Origin: Streptomyces pactum
GTDB taxonomy: Bacteria > Actinomycetota > Actinomycetes > Streptomycetales > Streptomycetaceae
Length of the DNA: 64,000 nucleotides
Direction of reading: 5' to 3'
Assembly (NCBI RefSeq): GCF_002005225.1
Contig: NZ_CP019724.1
Coordinates: 8,102,001-8,166,000, forward strand
In this document: positions 44,469-54,143 of the stretch, in pieces
How positions within the stretch are numbered: position 1 is the stretch's first letter
Layout: each line of letters begins with the position of its first letter
The notes under the pieces: model-generated
Seen by the model: the letters and a program-made list of their open reading frames with translations, nothing else
What the model was told of the DNA's origin: nothing
The model's database searches: none
Translations under genes and position numbers: made by a program

Positions 44469-45458
44469 ATGGCTGCTGTGGTGGGTATCCGGGCTTGGCC
44501 GCGACCGGTCGTCTTCGTCGGCGAGACGTTGCTCGTCTCCGTCTGCTACTACGTGGCGGGACGACTGGGGCTCTCGCAGCAACTGGTCGCGGACGGCGCG
44601 GTGGTCACGCCCATCTGGCCGCCGACCGGTGTCGCGGTGGCCTGTCTGCTGCTGTTCGGACTGCGGTGCGCACCCGGTATCGCCCTCGGTGCCCTGCTGG
44701 TGGTCGCGTCGCTGACCGCTCCCCGCCTGTCCGCCGCCGGGATCGTGCTCGGCAACACCATCGCGCCCGTGTGCGCCCTTCTGATGCTGCGCGCGGTGGG
44801 GTTCCGGGTGAGCCTGAGCCGCTTGCGCGACGGTGTGGCGCTCGTGTTCCTCGGAGCGCTGACCGCCATGCTGATCAGCTCGGGCGTGGGCGTCGGCATG
44901 CTCGTCCTCACGGACAAACTCGCCGCCGACGACTTCTGGCTCGTCTGGCTGGCGTGGTGGGTGGGTGACGCCATGGGCGTCGTGCTCGTCACTCCGCTGC
45001 TGCTTCTGCTGCACCGGGCCCGCCGGTCACCCCCGTCCGGCCGATGGGGCGAGGCCGTGGGTCTCGCCCTCGTCGTGTGCGTCCTGGTGCCGGTCGTCAC
45101 GTACAGCTCGATCAGCGTCCTGTTCCTGGTGTATCCGCTGCTGATCTGGGCCGCGCTGCGTTTCCAGCTCGCCGGCGGCATGCCGTGCGCCCTGTACGCC
45201 TCCGTGATGACCACCGTCGCCGCCAGGGACGAGGCCGGTTCCTTCGGCGCGCTGACCGACATCGAGACGATGATGAAGCTTCAGGCGTTCAACGGGACCC
45301 TGGGCCTGACCGCCCTCCTGCTGTCCGCCGTGATCACGGAACAGATCAACACCAGACGGTCGGTGGAACGGGCCTGCCACGAACTGGTCGAGGCGTTGCA
45401 GCATCTGAACGCCGGGGGTTCCGGGAACACGGGGCCGCCCGGCCGGGGCGCCGGGTGA
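44469..45458 (+). CDS. MASE1-domain membrane sensor
   Basis: 329 aa with about eight membrane segments and the MASE1 landmarks VVTPIWPPTGVAVACLLLFG near 45-65 and FWLVWLAWWVGDAMGVVLVTP near 160-180. The tail after the last segment is only some 40 residues with a short coiled coil (QINTRRSVERACHELVEALQ). It lacks a kinase or GGDEF output of its own, so it may signal through the PP2C phosphatase gene 50 bp upstream. ATG at 44469 is taken; 44448 is possible. Confidence 0.82.
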   Translation: MAAVVGIRAWPRPVVFVGETLLVSVCYYVAGRLGLSQQLVADGAVVTPIWPPTGVAVACLLLFGLRCAPGIALGALLVVASLTAPRLSAAGIVLGNTIAPVCALLMLRAVGFRVSLSRLRDGVALVFLGALTAMLISSGVGVGMLVLTDKLAADDFWLVWLAWWVGDAMGVVLVTPLLLLLHRARRSPPSGRWGEAVGLALVVCVLVPVVTYSSISVLFLVYPLLIWAALRFQLAGGMPCALYASVMTTVAARDEAGSFGALTDIETMMKLQAFNGTLGLTALLLSAVITEQINTRRSVERACHELVEALQHLNAGGSGNTGPPGRGAG

Positions 45459-45481
45459 GCGAAGGCGGTGGCAGGACGGGA

Positions 45482-45691
45482 TCAGCGCTCGCCCAGGACA
45501 CGCCGGGCGGCCTCTGCCTCCGCCGCCGACGGGGACAACTCGTCGAGGGTGTCGAGATCGGTGTCCGTCGAGAGCTCCCGTTCCCAGTCCTCCGCCAGTC
45601 GTTCCTGTTCCTCGCGAGGCCTCGCGCTTACGGCGTCCCGGTGATCCGGGTCCAGAGCCGCCAGGAAACGTGCAACCGGGTCCGTCGGCAT
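45482..45691 (-). CDS. Small acidic protein, function unknown
   Basis: 69 aa beginning MPTDPVARFLAALDPDHRDA and continuing with helical, Glu/Asp-rich text to RRVLGER. The ATG at 45691 has GAGGAG seven bases upstream; two earlier ATGs sit too close to that site. Its style is common among small Streptomyces proteins. It converges with the MASE1 gene. Confidence 0.6.
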   Translation of the reverse strand: MPTDPVARFLAALDPDHRDAVSARPREEQERLAEDWERELSTDTDLDTLDELSPSAAEAEAARRVLGER

Positions 45692-46232
45692 GGCCATGCT
45701 CCTCATCGTGTCATCGTGGGGAAGGGCGCCGCTTCCGGCTCAGGATGGCCGACCGGGTCCGCGGCGGCCGTTCGACACGGCCTCCGGCCACCCTTATGGC
45801 CCCGCCCCCGAAACGCCGCGGCACCGCTGCGCCGGACGGCCGCGCGGCGGGGAGACGAGCGGGACATTCGGGCCACATTCACTTCGCCTGTTTTCGGTCT
45901 GTGACACTCCCGTGACGCAAGGCGTCGGCTCGCCGCACCGCGCTGTCCGCCGGCCGTCCGGTACCGCCAAGCGTGATGTGAACAGCCCATGGGCGCACTC
46001 TCAACGGAGCGGCGCCGCGGGACCGCGCACGGGCCACGGACGTGTTCCGGCCCGGGTTCCGCATCGGCCTCCCCCTCCTGACGGCGCTGAGAACGGCGCG
46101 TTGACGTCGGTGCGGTCCCGGCGTGATCGAGTGCCGTGCTTCCTCCGCGGCGCCCGGGGGCAGACGGCTGGGGACTGACTGGGGGACGAGCCCGGCGGCC
46201 CGGGGGCGGCCGGGGAAAGTAGGGGGTTGTAG
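45692..46232. other. Long intergenic region before ramR
   Basis: 541 bases with only overlapping spurious frames. It presumably carries the ramR promoter. I see no clear operator or structured element. Confidence 0.4.
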
Positions 46233-46832
46233 ATGGTCCGTGTTCTTGTGGTGCACGACGCGACGCTGCTGCGGTCGGCGCTGGTGCAACTGCTGCGGTC
46301 CGCCGACGGACTCGAGGTGTCGTCCATGCCCTCCCGCGGTGAGGACCCGGACGGCAACGACTTACCCGCGGAAGTGTGCGTGGTCGACGGCGACTGTCTG
46401 GAAGGATCGCCGAGCGACGCCGGCCCAGCACCCTTCTGGGACCGGTGCGGGGCGCGGCTGGTCGTCCTCGCCGCACCGGAGCGGCCGGGTGTGCTGCGCA
46501 AGGCGTTCGACGCCGGAGCGCTCGGCTTCGTGGACAAGGACGCCTCCTCGGAGCGGCTGATCACCGCGGTGCACACGGTGGCCAAGGGGGAGCGGTTCCT
46601 CGACGAGCGGCTCACCGTCGCACTGCTGCGGGCCTCCGAGATGCCGCTGACGGCCCGTGAGCTGAGCGTCGTGTTCCAGGCGTCGCAGGGGGCCTCCGTC
46701 GCCGAGATCGCCGCGTGCCTGCATCTGTCCCGGGGGACCGTCCGCAACTACCTGGCCAGCGCGATCCGGAAGGTCGGGGCGCGCAACCGCGTGGACGCGA
46801 TCCGCATCGTGCAGAACTCCGGCTGGATGTGA
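46233..46832 (+). CDS. ramR: RamR, LuxR-type response-regulator-like activator of the SapB locus
   Basis: 199 aa. An N-terminal receiver-like domain (VRVLVVHDATLLRSALVQLL ... GALGFVDKDA) is followed by a LuxR HTH (MPLTARELSVVFQASQGASV, then AEIAACLHLSRGTVRNYLA). The expected phospho-acceptor region reads VVDGD, as in orphan RamR/AmfR activators. Codon 44 is TTA (46362-46364), so translation should need the bldA leucyl-tRNA. It converges with ramB, 40 bp between stops. Known RamR binds upstream of ramC and turns the operon on during aerial growth. Confidence 0.9.
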   Translation: MVRVLVVHDATLLRSALVQLLRSADGLEVSSMPSRGEDPDGNDLPAEVCVVDGDCLEGSPSDAGPAPFWDRCGARLVVLAAPERPGVLRKAFDAGALGFVDKDASSERLITAVHTVAKGERFLDERLTVALLRASEMPLTARELSVVFQASQGASVAEIAACLHLSRGTVRNYLASAIRKVGARNRVDAIRIVQNSGWM

Positions 46833-46872
46833 CGGCGGCGGGGCACGCGTGCGCGAGAGCACGGCTCGCGGG

Positions 46873-48705
46873 TCATGCCCGGGTCCGGCTCCAGTGCCCC
46901 ACCAGGTCGCGGTAGAGGGGGGACCGCTCCAGGAGTTCCCGGTGCGTTCCGTGGGCCGCCCGGACGCCGTCCAGCACCAGAATCCGGTCGGCCCGGACCG
47001 CGGACGACATGCGGTGCGCCACGACGAGAAGCGTTCCGGGCCGCCGTGCGAGCGCCGCCTCGGCACGTGCCTCGGACGCCGCGTCGAGATGGCAGGTCGC
47101 CTCGTCGAGCAGGAGCAGTCGAGCCGTGGACAGGTGAGCGCGCGCCAGGACGATCAGTTGCCGCTCGCCCTGCGAGAGGTCGTCGGGGCGCAGCGGCGCG
47201 TCGAGCCCTCCCAGACGCTCGACGAGAGGGGCCGCTCCGAGGTCTCGCACGGCGGCCTCGACGTCCGCCGCGGAGGCGTCCGGCCGCAGGTAGGCGAGGT
47301 TGTCCCGGACCGAACCCGTGAAGACGTACGCCTGCTGGGGCACCAGGACGCGCAGTGCGGCGAGTTCCGCCGCACTGCGGCCGGCGACCGTTCGGCCGTT
47401 CACCCGAACCACTCCGCTCCTCGGCGCGAACATCCCGGCGACGAGGCGGGTGAGGGTCGACTTGCCGATGCCGCTGGGACCGACGACGGCCAGGTGCTCG
47501 CCTTCCTCGACGCGCAGATCCAGCGCGTCGAGGACCGGCTCCGTCCGGGCGCCGTAGCCCGCGGTCACCGCGCTCAGTTCCACGGCGGGGACCTGCCGCG
47601 ACGGCGGCGGAGCCGGCGGGAGCGAGGAGCGGCCCTGCTGCGGCGGCCCGGCACGCCCGGGCAGGGGCGTACGCGGCGCCGCACCGGTGACGGACGGGTG
47701 CGCCTGCGGCGCGGTGAAGCGGTCCAGGACCACGAGCAGCCGGGTGCCGGCAGCGCCGATCGCGGTCATGAGGGTGTGCAGGGCGGGCAGCAGAGCCTGG
47801 GCGAGGTAGGTGAACGCTCCGAGCAGGGCGCCGGTCGTGACCCCCCTGTCGCGCAGCCAGGGCACGGCGACCAGCAGGAGCAGTACGGGGAGCTGTCCCG
47901 AGACGCCGAGGGCGAGGGTGCGCACCGCGGCCCAGCGGGCGAGGACCCGGGACGCGGCGGCGGCGTCCGCCACGAGTCGTGCTCCGCTTCGTGCCGCCTC
48001 CGGCTGGGTGCCGCAGGCGGTGAGGTCACGCAGCGCTCCACGGGTCCGGGTGACGTGATCGCCCAGTGCCTCGTCCGCGGTGAGAGCCCGCCGCTGCGCC
48101 GCCGCCATGGGCCGCAGCGTCGCCAGGAACAGGGCCAGGCCGCCGGCGAGTGGCGGCAGGACGACGACCAGGAGCGCCGGGTCCAGCGAGAACAGCCCCA
48201 CGAGCGCTCCGGCCGCGGTGAACACGAACGAGCGGACGGTGAGGACGAGCCCGGCGAAGCTGTCCCGCACGATCTCGACCTGGTTCGTGAGCCGTGAGAC
48301 GGCGGCGCGGTCCCCGCCGCCGGGGCGGGACAGGGCGCGGGCCATGGACTGGTCGACCGCCCGCCGCACGAGCCCGTCGCGCAGCGGTTCCGTCAGCCCG
48401 GCCAGTTGCGCGAAGACGCCCCTGACCACGGGCGCGCCGAGCACCACGGCGCAGGCGGCCACCCCGAGCCAGCCGAGACCCGTGAGGGTGTCACCGGCGA
48501 GGAACCCCCGGTCGACGGCCTGGGCGACGCCGTAACCGACCACGAACGTCTGTGCCGACTCGGCCAGTGACCATCCCGCGAGCCGCACGAGGACCGTCTT
48601 GCGTCCGGCCAGGAAACGGCGGGCGGACGGGCCGACCCGGCGCAGGGGCCCGGGCCCCGAGCCACGCCGGCGCTTCCCCGCACGCCGTTCGTCGGTGGAT
48701 GTCAC
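46873..48705 (-). CDS. ramB: RamB, ABC exporter (membrane plus ATPase) of the SapB locus
   Basis: 610 aa half-transporter. The membrane domain is at about 25-320, the ATPase at about 360-600. Walker A is GPSGIGKST, the signature LSQGERQ, Walker B LLLLDEATCHLD. It pairs with the upstream RamA as a heterodimer to export the lanthipeptide. Its GTG start overlaps the ramA stop by 4 bp. Confidence 0.92.
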   Translation of the reverse strand: MTSTDERRAGKRRRGSGPGPLRRVGPSARRFLAGRKTVLVRLAGWSLAESAQTFVVGYGVAQAVDRGFLAGDTLTGLGWLGVAACAVVLGAPVVRGVFAQLAGLTEPLRDGLVRRAVDQSMARALSRPGGGDRAAVSRLTNQVEIVRDSFAGLVLTVRSFVFTAAGALVGLFSLDPALLVVVLPPLAGGLALFLATLRPMAAAQRRALTADEALGDHVTRTRGALRDLTACGTQPEAARSGARLVADAAAASRVLARWAAVRTLALGVSGQLPVLLLLVAVPWLRDRGVTTGALLGAFTYLAQALLPALHTLMTAIGAAGTRLLVVLDRFTAPQAHPSVTGAAPRTPLPGRAGPPQQGRSSLPPAPPPSRQVPAVELSAVTAGYGARTEPVLDALDLRVEEGEHLAVVGPSGIGKSTLTRLVAGMFAPRSGVVRVNGRTVAGRSAAELAALRVLVPQQAYVFTGSVRDNLAYLRPDASAADVEAAVRDLGAAPLVERLGGLDAPLRPDDLSQGERQLIVLARAHLSTARLLLLDEATCHLDAASEARAEAALARRPGTLLVVAHRMSSAVRADRILVLDGVRAAHGTHRELLERSPLYRDLVGHWSRTRA

Positions 48706-50498
48706 GGTCGTGTCCCTTCGCGCAGAACGGCGGTCCGTCCGCCACGGCGCCCGTCAGGGCGGTCCTCGGTGGGCGACGGCCCGACACCGTTCTCCCTCGT
48801 ACCGAACACCGCCCGGTAGGCCGCCTCCTCCCACAGGCGCCGATGGGTGTCCACCGCCCGCACCCGGCCGTCGTCCAGCCAGATCACGAGATCGGCCCGG
48901 GCCGCGACCGACGGGCGGTGCGCCACGACCAGTCGTGTGGCGGCTTGGGGCGAGCGGCGCTGAGCCTGTTCCACCGCGTGCTCCGTGGCCGTGTCGAGGC
49001 TGGAGGTCGCGTCGTCCATCACCAGCAGCCTGCCCGCGTGGGCGAAGGCCCGCGCCAGGCCCAGCCGCTGGTACTCGCCGCCGGAAAGGGGCGTGTCGGC
49101 GAGCGGGGTGTCGTAGGCCCGCGGAAGCCGGCGTACGAAGGCTTCGGCGTCCGCGAGGCGAATCGCCTCCTGAACCTGGTGGGGTGACACGGTGCGCGGT
49201 CCGGCCGCCACGGCCTCGGCGACGGTGCGGTCGCCCAGTACCGGACGCGCGAAGGCGAAACCGACCTCGGCACGCAGGCAGGAGCGGGTCAGAAGATCGA
49301 GAGGCGTGCCGTCCAGCAGGACCTGGCCCTGGTCGGGATCGATCAGCCGGCCGGCGACGGCGGCCAGGACGGACTTGCCGGCGCCGCTGCGCCCCACGAC
49401 CGCGGCGGTCAGGCCGCCCGGCACCGCCACGTGGTCCGCCCGCAGGACTTCCGTTCCCTCCCGCTGGACCCGTACCCCGCGCAGTTCGAGGGCACCCGGG
49501 CCTCCCGGCGGCAGGGACCGGGTTCCGTAGGACAGGGCGGGCAGGCGTTCCAGCGTCGTGGTGCGCTCGCGCGCCGCGCGGCCCCGCACCAGCGCGCCGA
49601 CCAGAGTGGCGGCCCCGCCGAACCCCGCGGCCAACTGCGCGTACCGGCACACCGCCAGCAGTTCGCCGACGCTCAGGGCACCCGAGCCGAGCCGCAGGCC
49701 ACCCACCGCGGTGGCGGCCACCGTCAGCAGCGGGACGAGGACACCGCCGGTGGCCAACGCCTTTCCGTGCAGTTTCCACATGCGTGCGCCCAGCGTGCCG
49801 AGTTCGGCCAGTGGGCGGAGCACGCGCTCGCGTTCGCGCGCGGCGGTCCCGGCGGCGGCGATGGTTTCCGCGCCCTCCATCGTCTCCAGCAGCCGGGAGG
49901 CGATGTCCGACTGGACCCGCTGATAGGCCCCGACCGAAACCCCCGTGTCTCGCGCGAACGCCCGCAACACCAGTACCAGGGCCGGTAGTCCGGCCAGCAC
50001 ACATACGGCGACCCACACGTCGACGACGGCCAGTGCGACCAGCGCGCCGGACGGAGTCAGGAGCGAGGCCGCGAGTGCCGCCCTGGCAGCCGGCGCGGCG
50101 CCCGCGTCGGAGGCGTTGAGCGTCAGCCGGGTCGCGACGTCTCCGGGAGAATAGGGGCGGGCCAGTTCCGGCACGGCGTGCAGCAGACCGCTGAGAGCAC
50201 GCGAGCGGATCGAGGCCGTCCAGTCGGCGGTGCACCGGCCGGTGAGCAGCGCGGTGAGACCGTCGAGGAGAACCTCGCCGACGAGCAGTGCGGCGCTCGC
50301 CGCGAGCCAGCGGCCGGCGGCGCCGTCGTGCAGCAGCAGGTCCAGAGTGCGGCCCAGGACGAGGGGCTGGACGACGGCGACCGCTGCCGCCGCCACCGAG
50401 CACACCAGGACCAGCAGTTCGGGCACCCGTCCTGGGCCGGTGCCGGGCGAGCCGTGCGTCGGACGCGTCGGTTGCCGTCGGTCCGGGGTGGTTCCCAC
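48702..50498 (-). CDS. ramA: RamA, ABC exporter (membrane plus ATPase) of the SapB locus
   Basis: 598 aa. The membrane domain is at about 28-300, the ATPase at about 340-560 with Walker A GRSGAGKS, signature LSGGEYQ and Walker B LLVMDDATSSLD. The Asp in place of the catalytic Glu after Walker B (MDD) suggests one degenerate site in the heterodimer. GTG at 50498 follows GGAGGGGGAG. It lies after a hairpin downstream of ramS. Confidence 0.92.
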   Translation of the reverse strand: MGTTPDRRQPTRPTHGSPGTGPGRVPELLVLVCSVAAAAVAVVQPLVLGRTLDLLLHDGAAGRWLAASAALLVGEVLLDGLTALLTGRCTADWTASIRSRALSGLLHAVPELARPYSPGDVATRLTLNASDAGAAPAARAALAASLLTPSGALVALAVVDVWVAVCVLAGLPALVLVLRAFARDTGVSVGAYQRVQSDIASRLLETMEGAETIAAAGTAARERERVLRPLAELGTLGARMWKLHGKALATGGVLVPLLTVAATAVGGLRLGSGALSVGELLAVCRYAQLAAGFGGAATLVGALVRGRAARERTTTLERLPALSYGTRSLPPGGPGALELRGVRVQREGTEVLRADHVAVPGGLTAAVVGRSGAGKSVLAAVAGRLIDPDQGQVLLDGTPLDLLTRSCLRAEVGFAFARPVLGDRTVAEAVAAGPRTVSPHQVQEAIRLADAEAFVRRLPRAYDTPLADTPLSGGEYQRLGLARAFAHAGRLLVMDDATSSLDTATEHAVEQAQRRSPQAATRLVVAHRPSVAARADLVIWLDDGRVRAVDTHRRLWEEAAYRAVFGTRENGVGPSPTEDRPDGRRGGRTAVLREGTRP

Positions 50499-50594
50499 CG
50501 GCTCCCCCTCCTCGTGGTCGTGCCGTCCGCGGGCGGCGACGAGGCGCGGTACCGGCGCCCGGGCGGTGCGGCCGGGCGCCGGTACCCAAGCGTG

Positions 50595-50623
50595 CGGCCC
50601 GCCGCGATACTCGCGGCGGGCCG
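50595..50623 (-). terminator. Intercistronic hairpin between ramS and ramA
   Basis: A perfect 13-bp G/C stem with a TAC loop begins 10 bp after the ramS stop. Without a U tract it may act as a partial terminator or RNA-end protector, giving more ramCS than ramAB transcript. Confidence 0.65.
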
Positions 50624-50632
50624 GCTGCGACG

Positions 50633-50761
50633 TCAGTTACACGTCGTGACGCTGAGGCTGCTGTCGCCGCAGAGCAGCAGGCTCGCGCGGCTGCCGGTCT
50701 CCACGTCGCCCATGGCCTCTTCCTTGGGGGTCTCCATCGACTGCATCTCGAACAGGTTCAT
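50633..50761 (-). CDS. ramS: RamS, SapB lanthipeptide precursor
   Basis: 42 aa. Leader MNLFEMQSMETPKEEAMGD plus VE (residues 1-21), then a 21-residue core with two Ser-x2-Ser-x3-Cys units: Ser24-Ser27-Cys31 and Ser34-Ser37-Cys41. From memory the core equals SapB of S. coelicolor except Val at core position 17 in place of Ile; the leader differs at residues 5-6. RamC dehydrates the serines and closes two lanthionine rings. The product is a surfactant that lowers water tension so that aerial hyphae can grow. Confidence 0.97.
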   Translation of the reverse strand: MNLFEMQSMETPKEEAMGDVETGSRASLLLCGDSSLSVTTCN

Positions 50762-50796
50762 GTGCTCTTCCCTTCGTACGGCAACGGGTGTTCTCT

Positions 50797-53415
50797 TCAC
50801 GGCCCCGTACGGGACCGGCTCGTGGGCCGCGGCTCCTGCCGCGGCGGTGGGAGGAACGGCAGGCCGGCGGGCCGGTCGCCGTGGACGGACGCGACGGCCA
50901 GCAGGCATCCGGCCGTTCCGGTGGAGAGGTCCATGGACAGGCGCATCATCTGCTCGCCAGGGAAGGCGAGGTGGCCGCGGTAGGACATGGCGTGCCAGGT
51001 CAGCGCGTCGATCTGGCGCCGGACGGCCGCTGCCCCCGTGCCCGGCCCGGTGGCCGTCGTACGGCCGAGGTACAGCACCATGCCGGCCACACCGCGGTAG
51101 AGCCCCGGCTGGGCGTAGAACATGGCCTGGGCCGCGCGCACGATCTCGTCCCGGGCCCGCTCGAACCGCTCGTCGGCGCGGTGTGCCAGGTAGTCGTCGA
51201 GCACCATGCCGATGCCCACGCTGCCGGCACCGAGGTACGGCATGGTGCGCCAGCCCTCGTCCACCTGGAGGGCACCCCCCGCGCCACGGACGCAGCGCGC
51301 GAGGTCCTGGCGCAGTGCGACGCCCGCGAGGTCCAGCAGACCGGTGTCACCGGTGCGTTCGTACAGGCGCAGGAACAACAGGGCGCTGCCCGTCGCGCCG
51401 TGCAGCAGACCGGCCCGGGCCCGGCCTTCGGGCCCCCGGCCCGGAGTGCCGGCCCGCAGGCACCGGGCGCTCAGCTCGGCACACCGCACGGCCGCGTGGT
51501 GCAGGGCGGCGTCGCCGGTGGAGGCGGCCAGGGAGTCCAGCGCCAGGCCCACTCCGGCCGTCCCGCTGTGGAGGTCCGCGGCGAGGTCGTCGAAGGGATG
51601 CTCGAGGAGCAACCGGGTGAGGTCGAGCGCCCGGGCCCGATGACCGAGGTGGTCCAGGGTCCAGGCGACTCCCGCGATCCCGTCGTGGAAGCCGAGCGGC
51701 ATCCCCGAGGGCGGTTCCTTGGTCCGGTCGAGCAGCCACTGCTCCTCGCCCTCGTCGCGCTCCGCCCCGCTCTCGGCCAGGGCGTACAGCACACCGGCCG
51801 CTCCGTATCCGAACGAGAGCCCTCCGCCCGCGGTGGCGAACTGAGCGACGTCGCCGGGGAAGAGGCGGTCCTCGCGCGAAGGAGTGGCCGCCGCGCGGAC
51901 GGCCGCCGTCATCGAGTCCCGGCTGCGGGGCCAGTCACCCGGTGCCACGGGGACGAAGTGCTCGGTCGCCGGTCGTGCCGCCGGTCGCCGACCGGAAGCG
52001 TCGGCGATCTCGTCGAGCGCCGCGTCCAGGAAGGCGCGGTCCACGGGGAACTGCCGTGCCACCACGTCGGCGAGGTGCTCCGCCTTGCGCCGGTCCAGGG
52101 CAAGCAGACTGGTCAGCGGCAGGAACAGGGCCAGGCGCAGGCAGGCCAGCGCGTAACGGTCCACAGCGGTGCCCCGTCGGCCGGGCGGTGCCACGAACCC
52201 GGGATGGGCGACCGTCTGCCGGCCCGGCTCGTCCACGCGGTGGGCGGCCTCGAAGTCCAGCAGGGCCACCCGCCCGTCGTCGCGGATCATGATGTTGAAG
52301 AGATGCAGGTCGTTGAAGACCACGCCGCGTGCGTGCACCTCCTCGACGGCTCGCTCGACCCGGGCGTGGACATCGAGCGCCCACTCGGTGTACCCGGTCA
52401 GCCGCCGGTCGTCGGGATCGGCCTCGATGAGCGGATGCCGACGGGCGAAGAAGGTGTTGAGAGGCTTGCCGTCGAGATACTCCAGCACCAGGAAGTGGTG
52501 GTCCCCGACGGTGAAGCTGTCCAGCACCTCGGGCGTACAGGACAGGCCCGACAACTGCTCCAGGGCCCGGCGTTCGCGGTGCAGCCGGGTCACCGCGTCG
52601 GCACCGTCGGCCGCCAGACCGGCGTACGGGCGGGCCTCCTTGAGGACCACGACCGCACCGGTACGGGTGTCCCGCGCCCGGTAGACACCGCCGCCGTTGG
52701 AGAAGTGCAGCGCCGACTCGACGGTGTACGGGATGTCGGTCAGCGTCACCGTCGCCCGCGCCTCGACGTGGGGCCGCAGGAAGGCGGGCACGTCCACCCA
52801 GTCGGGGACGCGGAACACCGGACCGCGGAAGTCGGGGACGAGTACTCCCTCGGGGTCCGCGACGGCCGGCCGCAGCTCCCCGTTCTCGTCGTAGCAGTTG
52901 CGGCGGGTGAAGCTGCCGTAGCGCACGTGCACCGGGCCGGCACCGATCCTGAGGTCGCTCAGGATGTGCGGGCCGGGCTCGCCGTCCAGCAGCGCGGCCA
53001 ACTCGCCCACGAGGTGTTCGAACTGCTCCTCGTCCGCCGGGTACACGGTGATGAACTTGCCGCTGCCGGCCCGGTCCGCGTACTTGGCGTTGCGCTGGTG
53101 CAGCAGATAGCGGCTCGGCACGAACTTGAACGCGACGCCGCGCTCGACGCAGTGGTGCCGTACGCGCTCCAGGACGGATTCGGCGTTCTCCAGGCAGGCG
53201 GAGACGTGGATCTTCCAACCCTGCGGCGGCAGTACGGCGTCCAGCGGGCGCAGAGCGAGCCAGTCGCCGCTCTCCCCGCGCTGCCATCCCGCAGGTACGG
53301 GCAGGCCGGCCGCGGCGTACCGGGTGTCGGCCGCTCGGGTGCCGGGGCCGGTGCGATGCGGCGCGTCGTAGAAGTGCGGGTCCGCGTCGCAGTACACGGC
53401 GTAGCCCTTGTTCAC
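50797..53415 (-). CDS. ramC: RamC, class III lanthipeptide synthetase (LanKC)
   Basis: 872 aa from GTG 53415, which has a long GGAGGGAGAAGG site; ATG 53430 is possible. Domains: an N-terminal lyase-like part (about 1-220, IHVSACLENAESVLE), a Ser/Thr-kinase-like domain (about 230-500, VVVLKEARPY, then VVFNDLHLFNIMI and LLDFEAA), and a LanC-like cyclase domain (about 540-850, HDGIAGVAWTLDHLG, GLLHGATGSALLFLRLY) that lacks the zinc ligands, as in class III. It phosphorylates and eliminates Ser/Thr in RamS and cyclises it. 35 bp separate it from ramS. Confidence 0.95.
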   Translation of the reverse strand: MNKGYAVYCDADPHFYDAPHRTGPGTRAADTRYAAAGLPVPAGWQRGESGDWLALRPLDAVLPPQGWKIHVSACLENAESVLERVRHHCVERGVAFKFVPSRYLLHQRNAKYADRAGSGKFITVYPADEEQFEHLVGELAALLDGEPGPHILSDLRIGAGPVHVRYGSFTRRNCYDENGELRPAVADPEGVLVPDFRGPVFRVPDWVDVPAFLRPHVEARATVTLTDIPYTVESALHFSNGGGVYRARDTRTGAVVVLKEARPYAGLAADGADAVTRLHRERRALEQLSGLSCTPEVLDSFTVGDHHFLVLEYLDGKPLNTFFARRHPLIEADPDDRRLTGYTEWALDVHARVERAVEEVHARGVVFNDLHLFNIMIRDDGRVALLDFEAAHRVDEPGRQTVAHPGFVAPPGRRGTAVDRYALACLRLALFLPLTSLLALDRRKAEHLADVVARQFPVDRAFLDAALDEIADASGRRPAARPATEHFVPVAPGDWPRSRDSMTAAVRAAATPSREDRLFPGDVAQFATAGGGLSFGYGAAGVLYALAESGAERDEGEEQWLLDRTKEPPSGMPLGFHDGIAGVAWTLDHLGHRARALDLTRLLLEHPFDDLAADLHSGTAGVGLALDSLAASTGDAALHHAAVRCAELSARCLRAGTPGRGPEGRARAGLLHGATGSALLFLRLYERTGDTGLLDLAGVALRQDLARCVRGAGGALQVDEGWRTMPYLGAGSVGIGMVLDDYLAHRADERFERARDEIVRAAQAMFYAQPGLYRGVAGMVLYLGRTTATGPGTGAAAVRRQIDALTWHAMSYRGHLAFPGEQMMRLSMDLSTGTAGCLLAVASVHGDRPAGLPFLPPPRQEPRPTSRSRTGP

Positions 53416-54143
53416 GCCTTCTCCCTCCATCCGGTCCACCCGTCGTTGCGGACACGACGCTGTCATGCGCCGCAGGGCCCCGGACAGTCACCGCTGTCAC
53501 CTCTCCGACGTGCGGAACGCACAGGTAACTTCGCCCGGCGGGCGTGGCGCGCGGTCCGGGTCAGCACAGCCTCACCACGGCACGGGTGCGGTGCCGGGCG
53601 CGGCAGCGCAGGGTGGGTCCGGTGACTCCGCACACACGGGCGGTTCGGTGCCGACGGGCTGTCACCGGCTTCGTCCGGGGCGGCGGCGGGCCGGGCTTCG
53701 AGCGGGTCGTCGGGCCCGTGGCAGGCTTCCTCGCCCACCGGGCCGGGGACGGTCCCGGCCGTCCAGCCCCCGGCGCTCCCAGGTGGTCACCGGCGCGGAG
53801 AAGGTTCCCGAGCCGCCCCGGTGCCGAAGTCGTCCGCGCGTGGTCGGGCCTTCTGGATGGTGAGCGGCGAGCTCACCCAGGACACGGGCCGCCGGTGCCG
53901 GGTCGACCAGCCACTTCGGCCGTCGAAGCGCTGTGCGGCAGCGGCCGGGCCACGCGGGCACGCCGGACCGACGGACCTCGACGGGAGAACCGGGGTGCGC
54001 TGCCGCCTCCTCGACCCGCCACCCGGTCCGGGGAGCACCGCGTGGCGCGCACCGCGCGCGAACTCAACGTCGGCTCCCGTACGGGCATCGCCGCGGCCGG
54101 GGACGGGAACGGCCTTTCGGGACGGTGATGGCCGCGTGCCCGG
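53416..54143. other. Intergenic region upstream of ramC
   Basis: 728 bases. The part next to ramC must hold its RamR-activated promoter. A GGTGAC repeat occurs twice with 9-bp period near 53485-53505 (minus strand), but I cannot equate it with a known RamR site. Frames further out (53544-54128 plus, 53662-54038 minus) are without family likeness and look spurious or eroded. Confidence 0.4.

Noticed and set aside
45690..46178. Overlapping frames before ramR
   Set aside because: Several frames on both strands are equally open; none has initiation signals or motifs.
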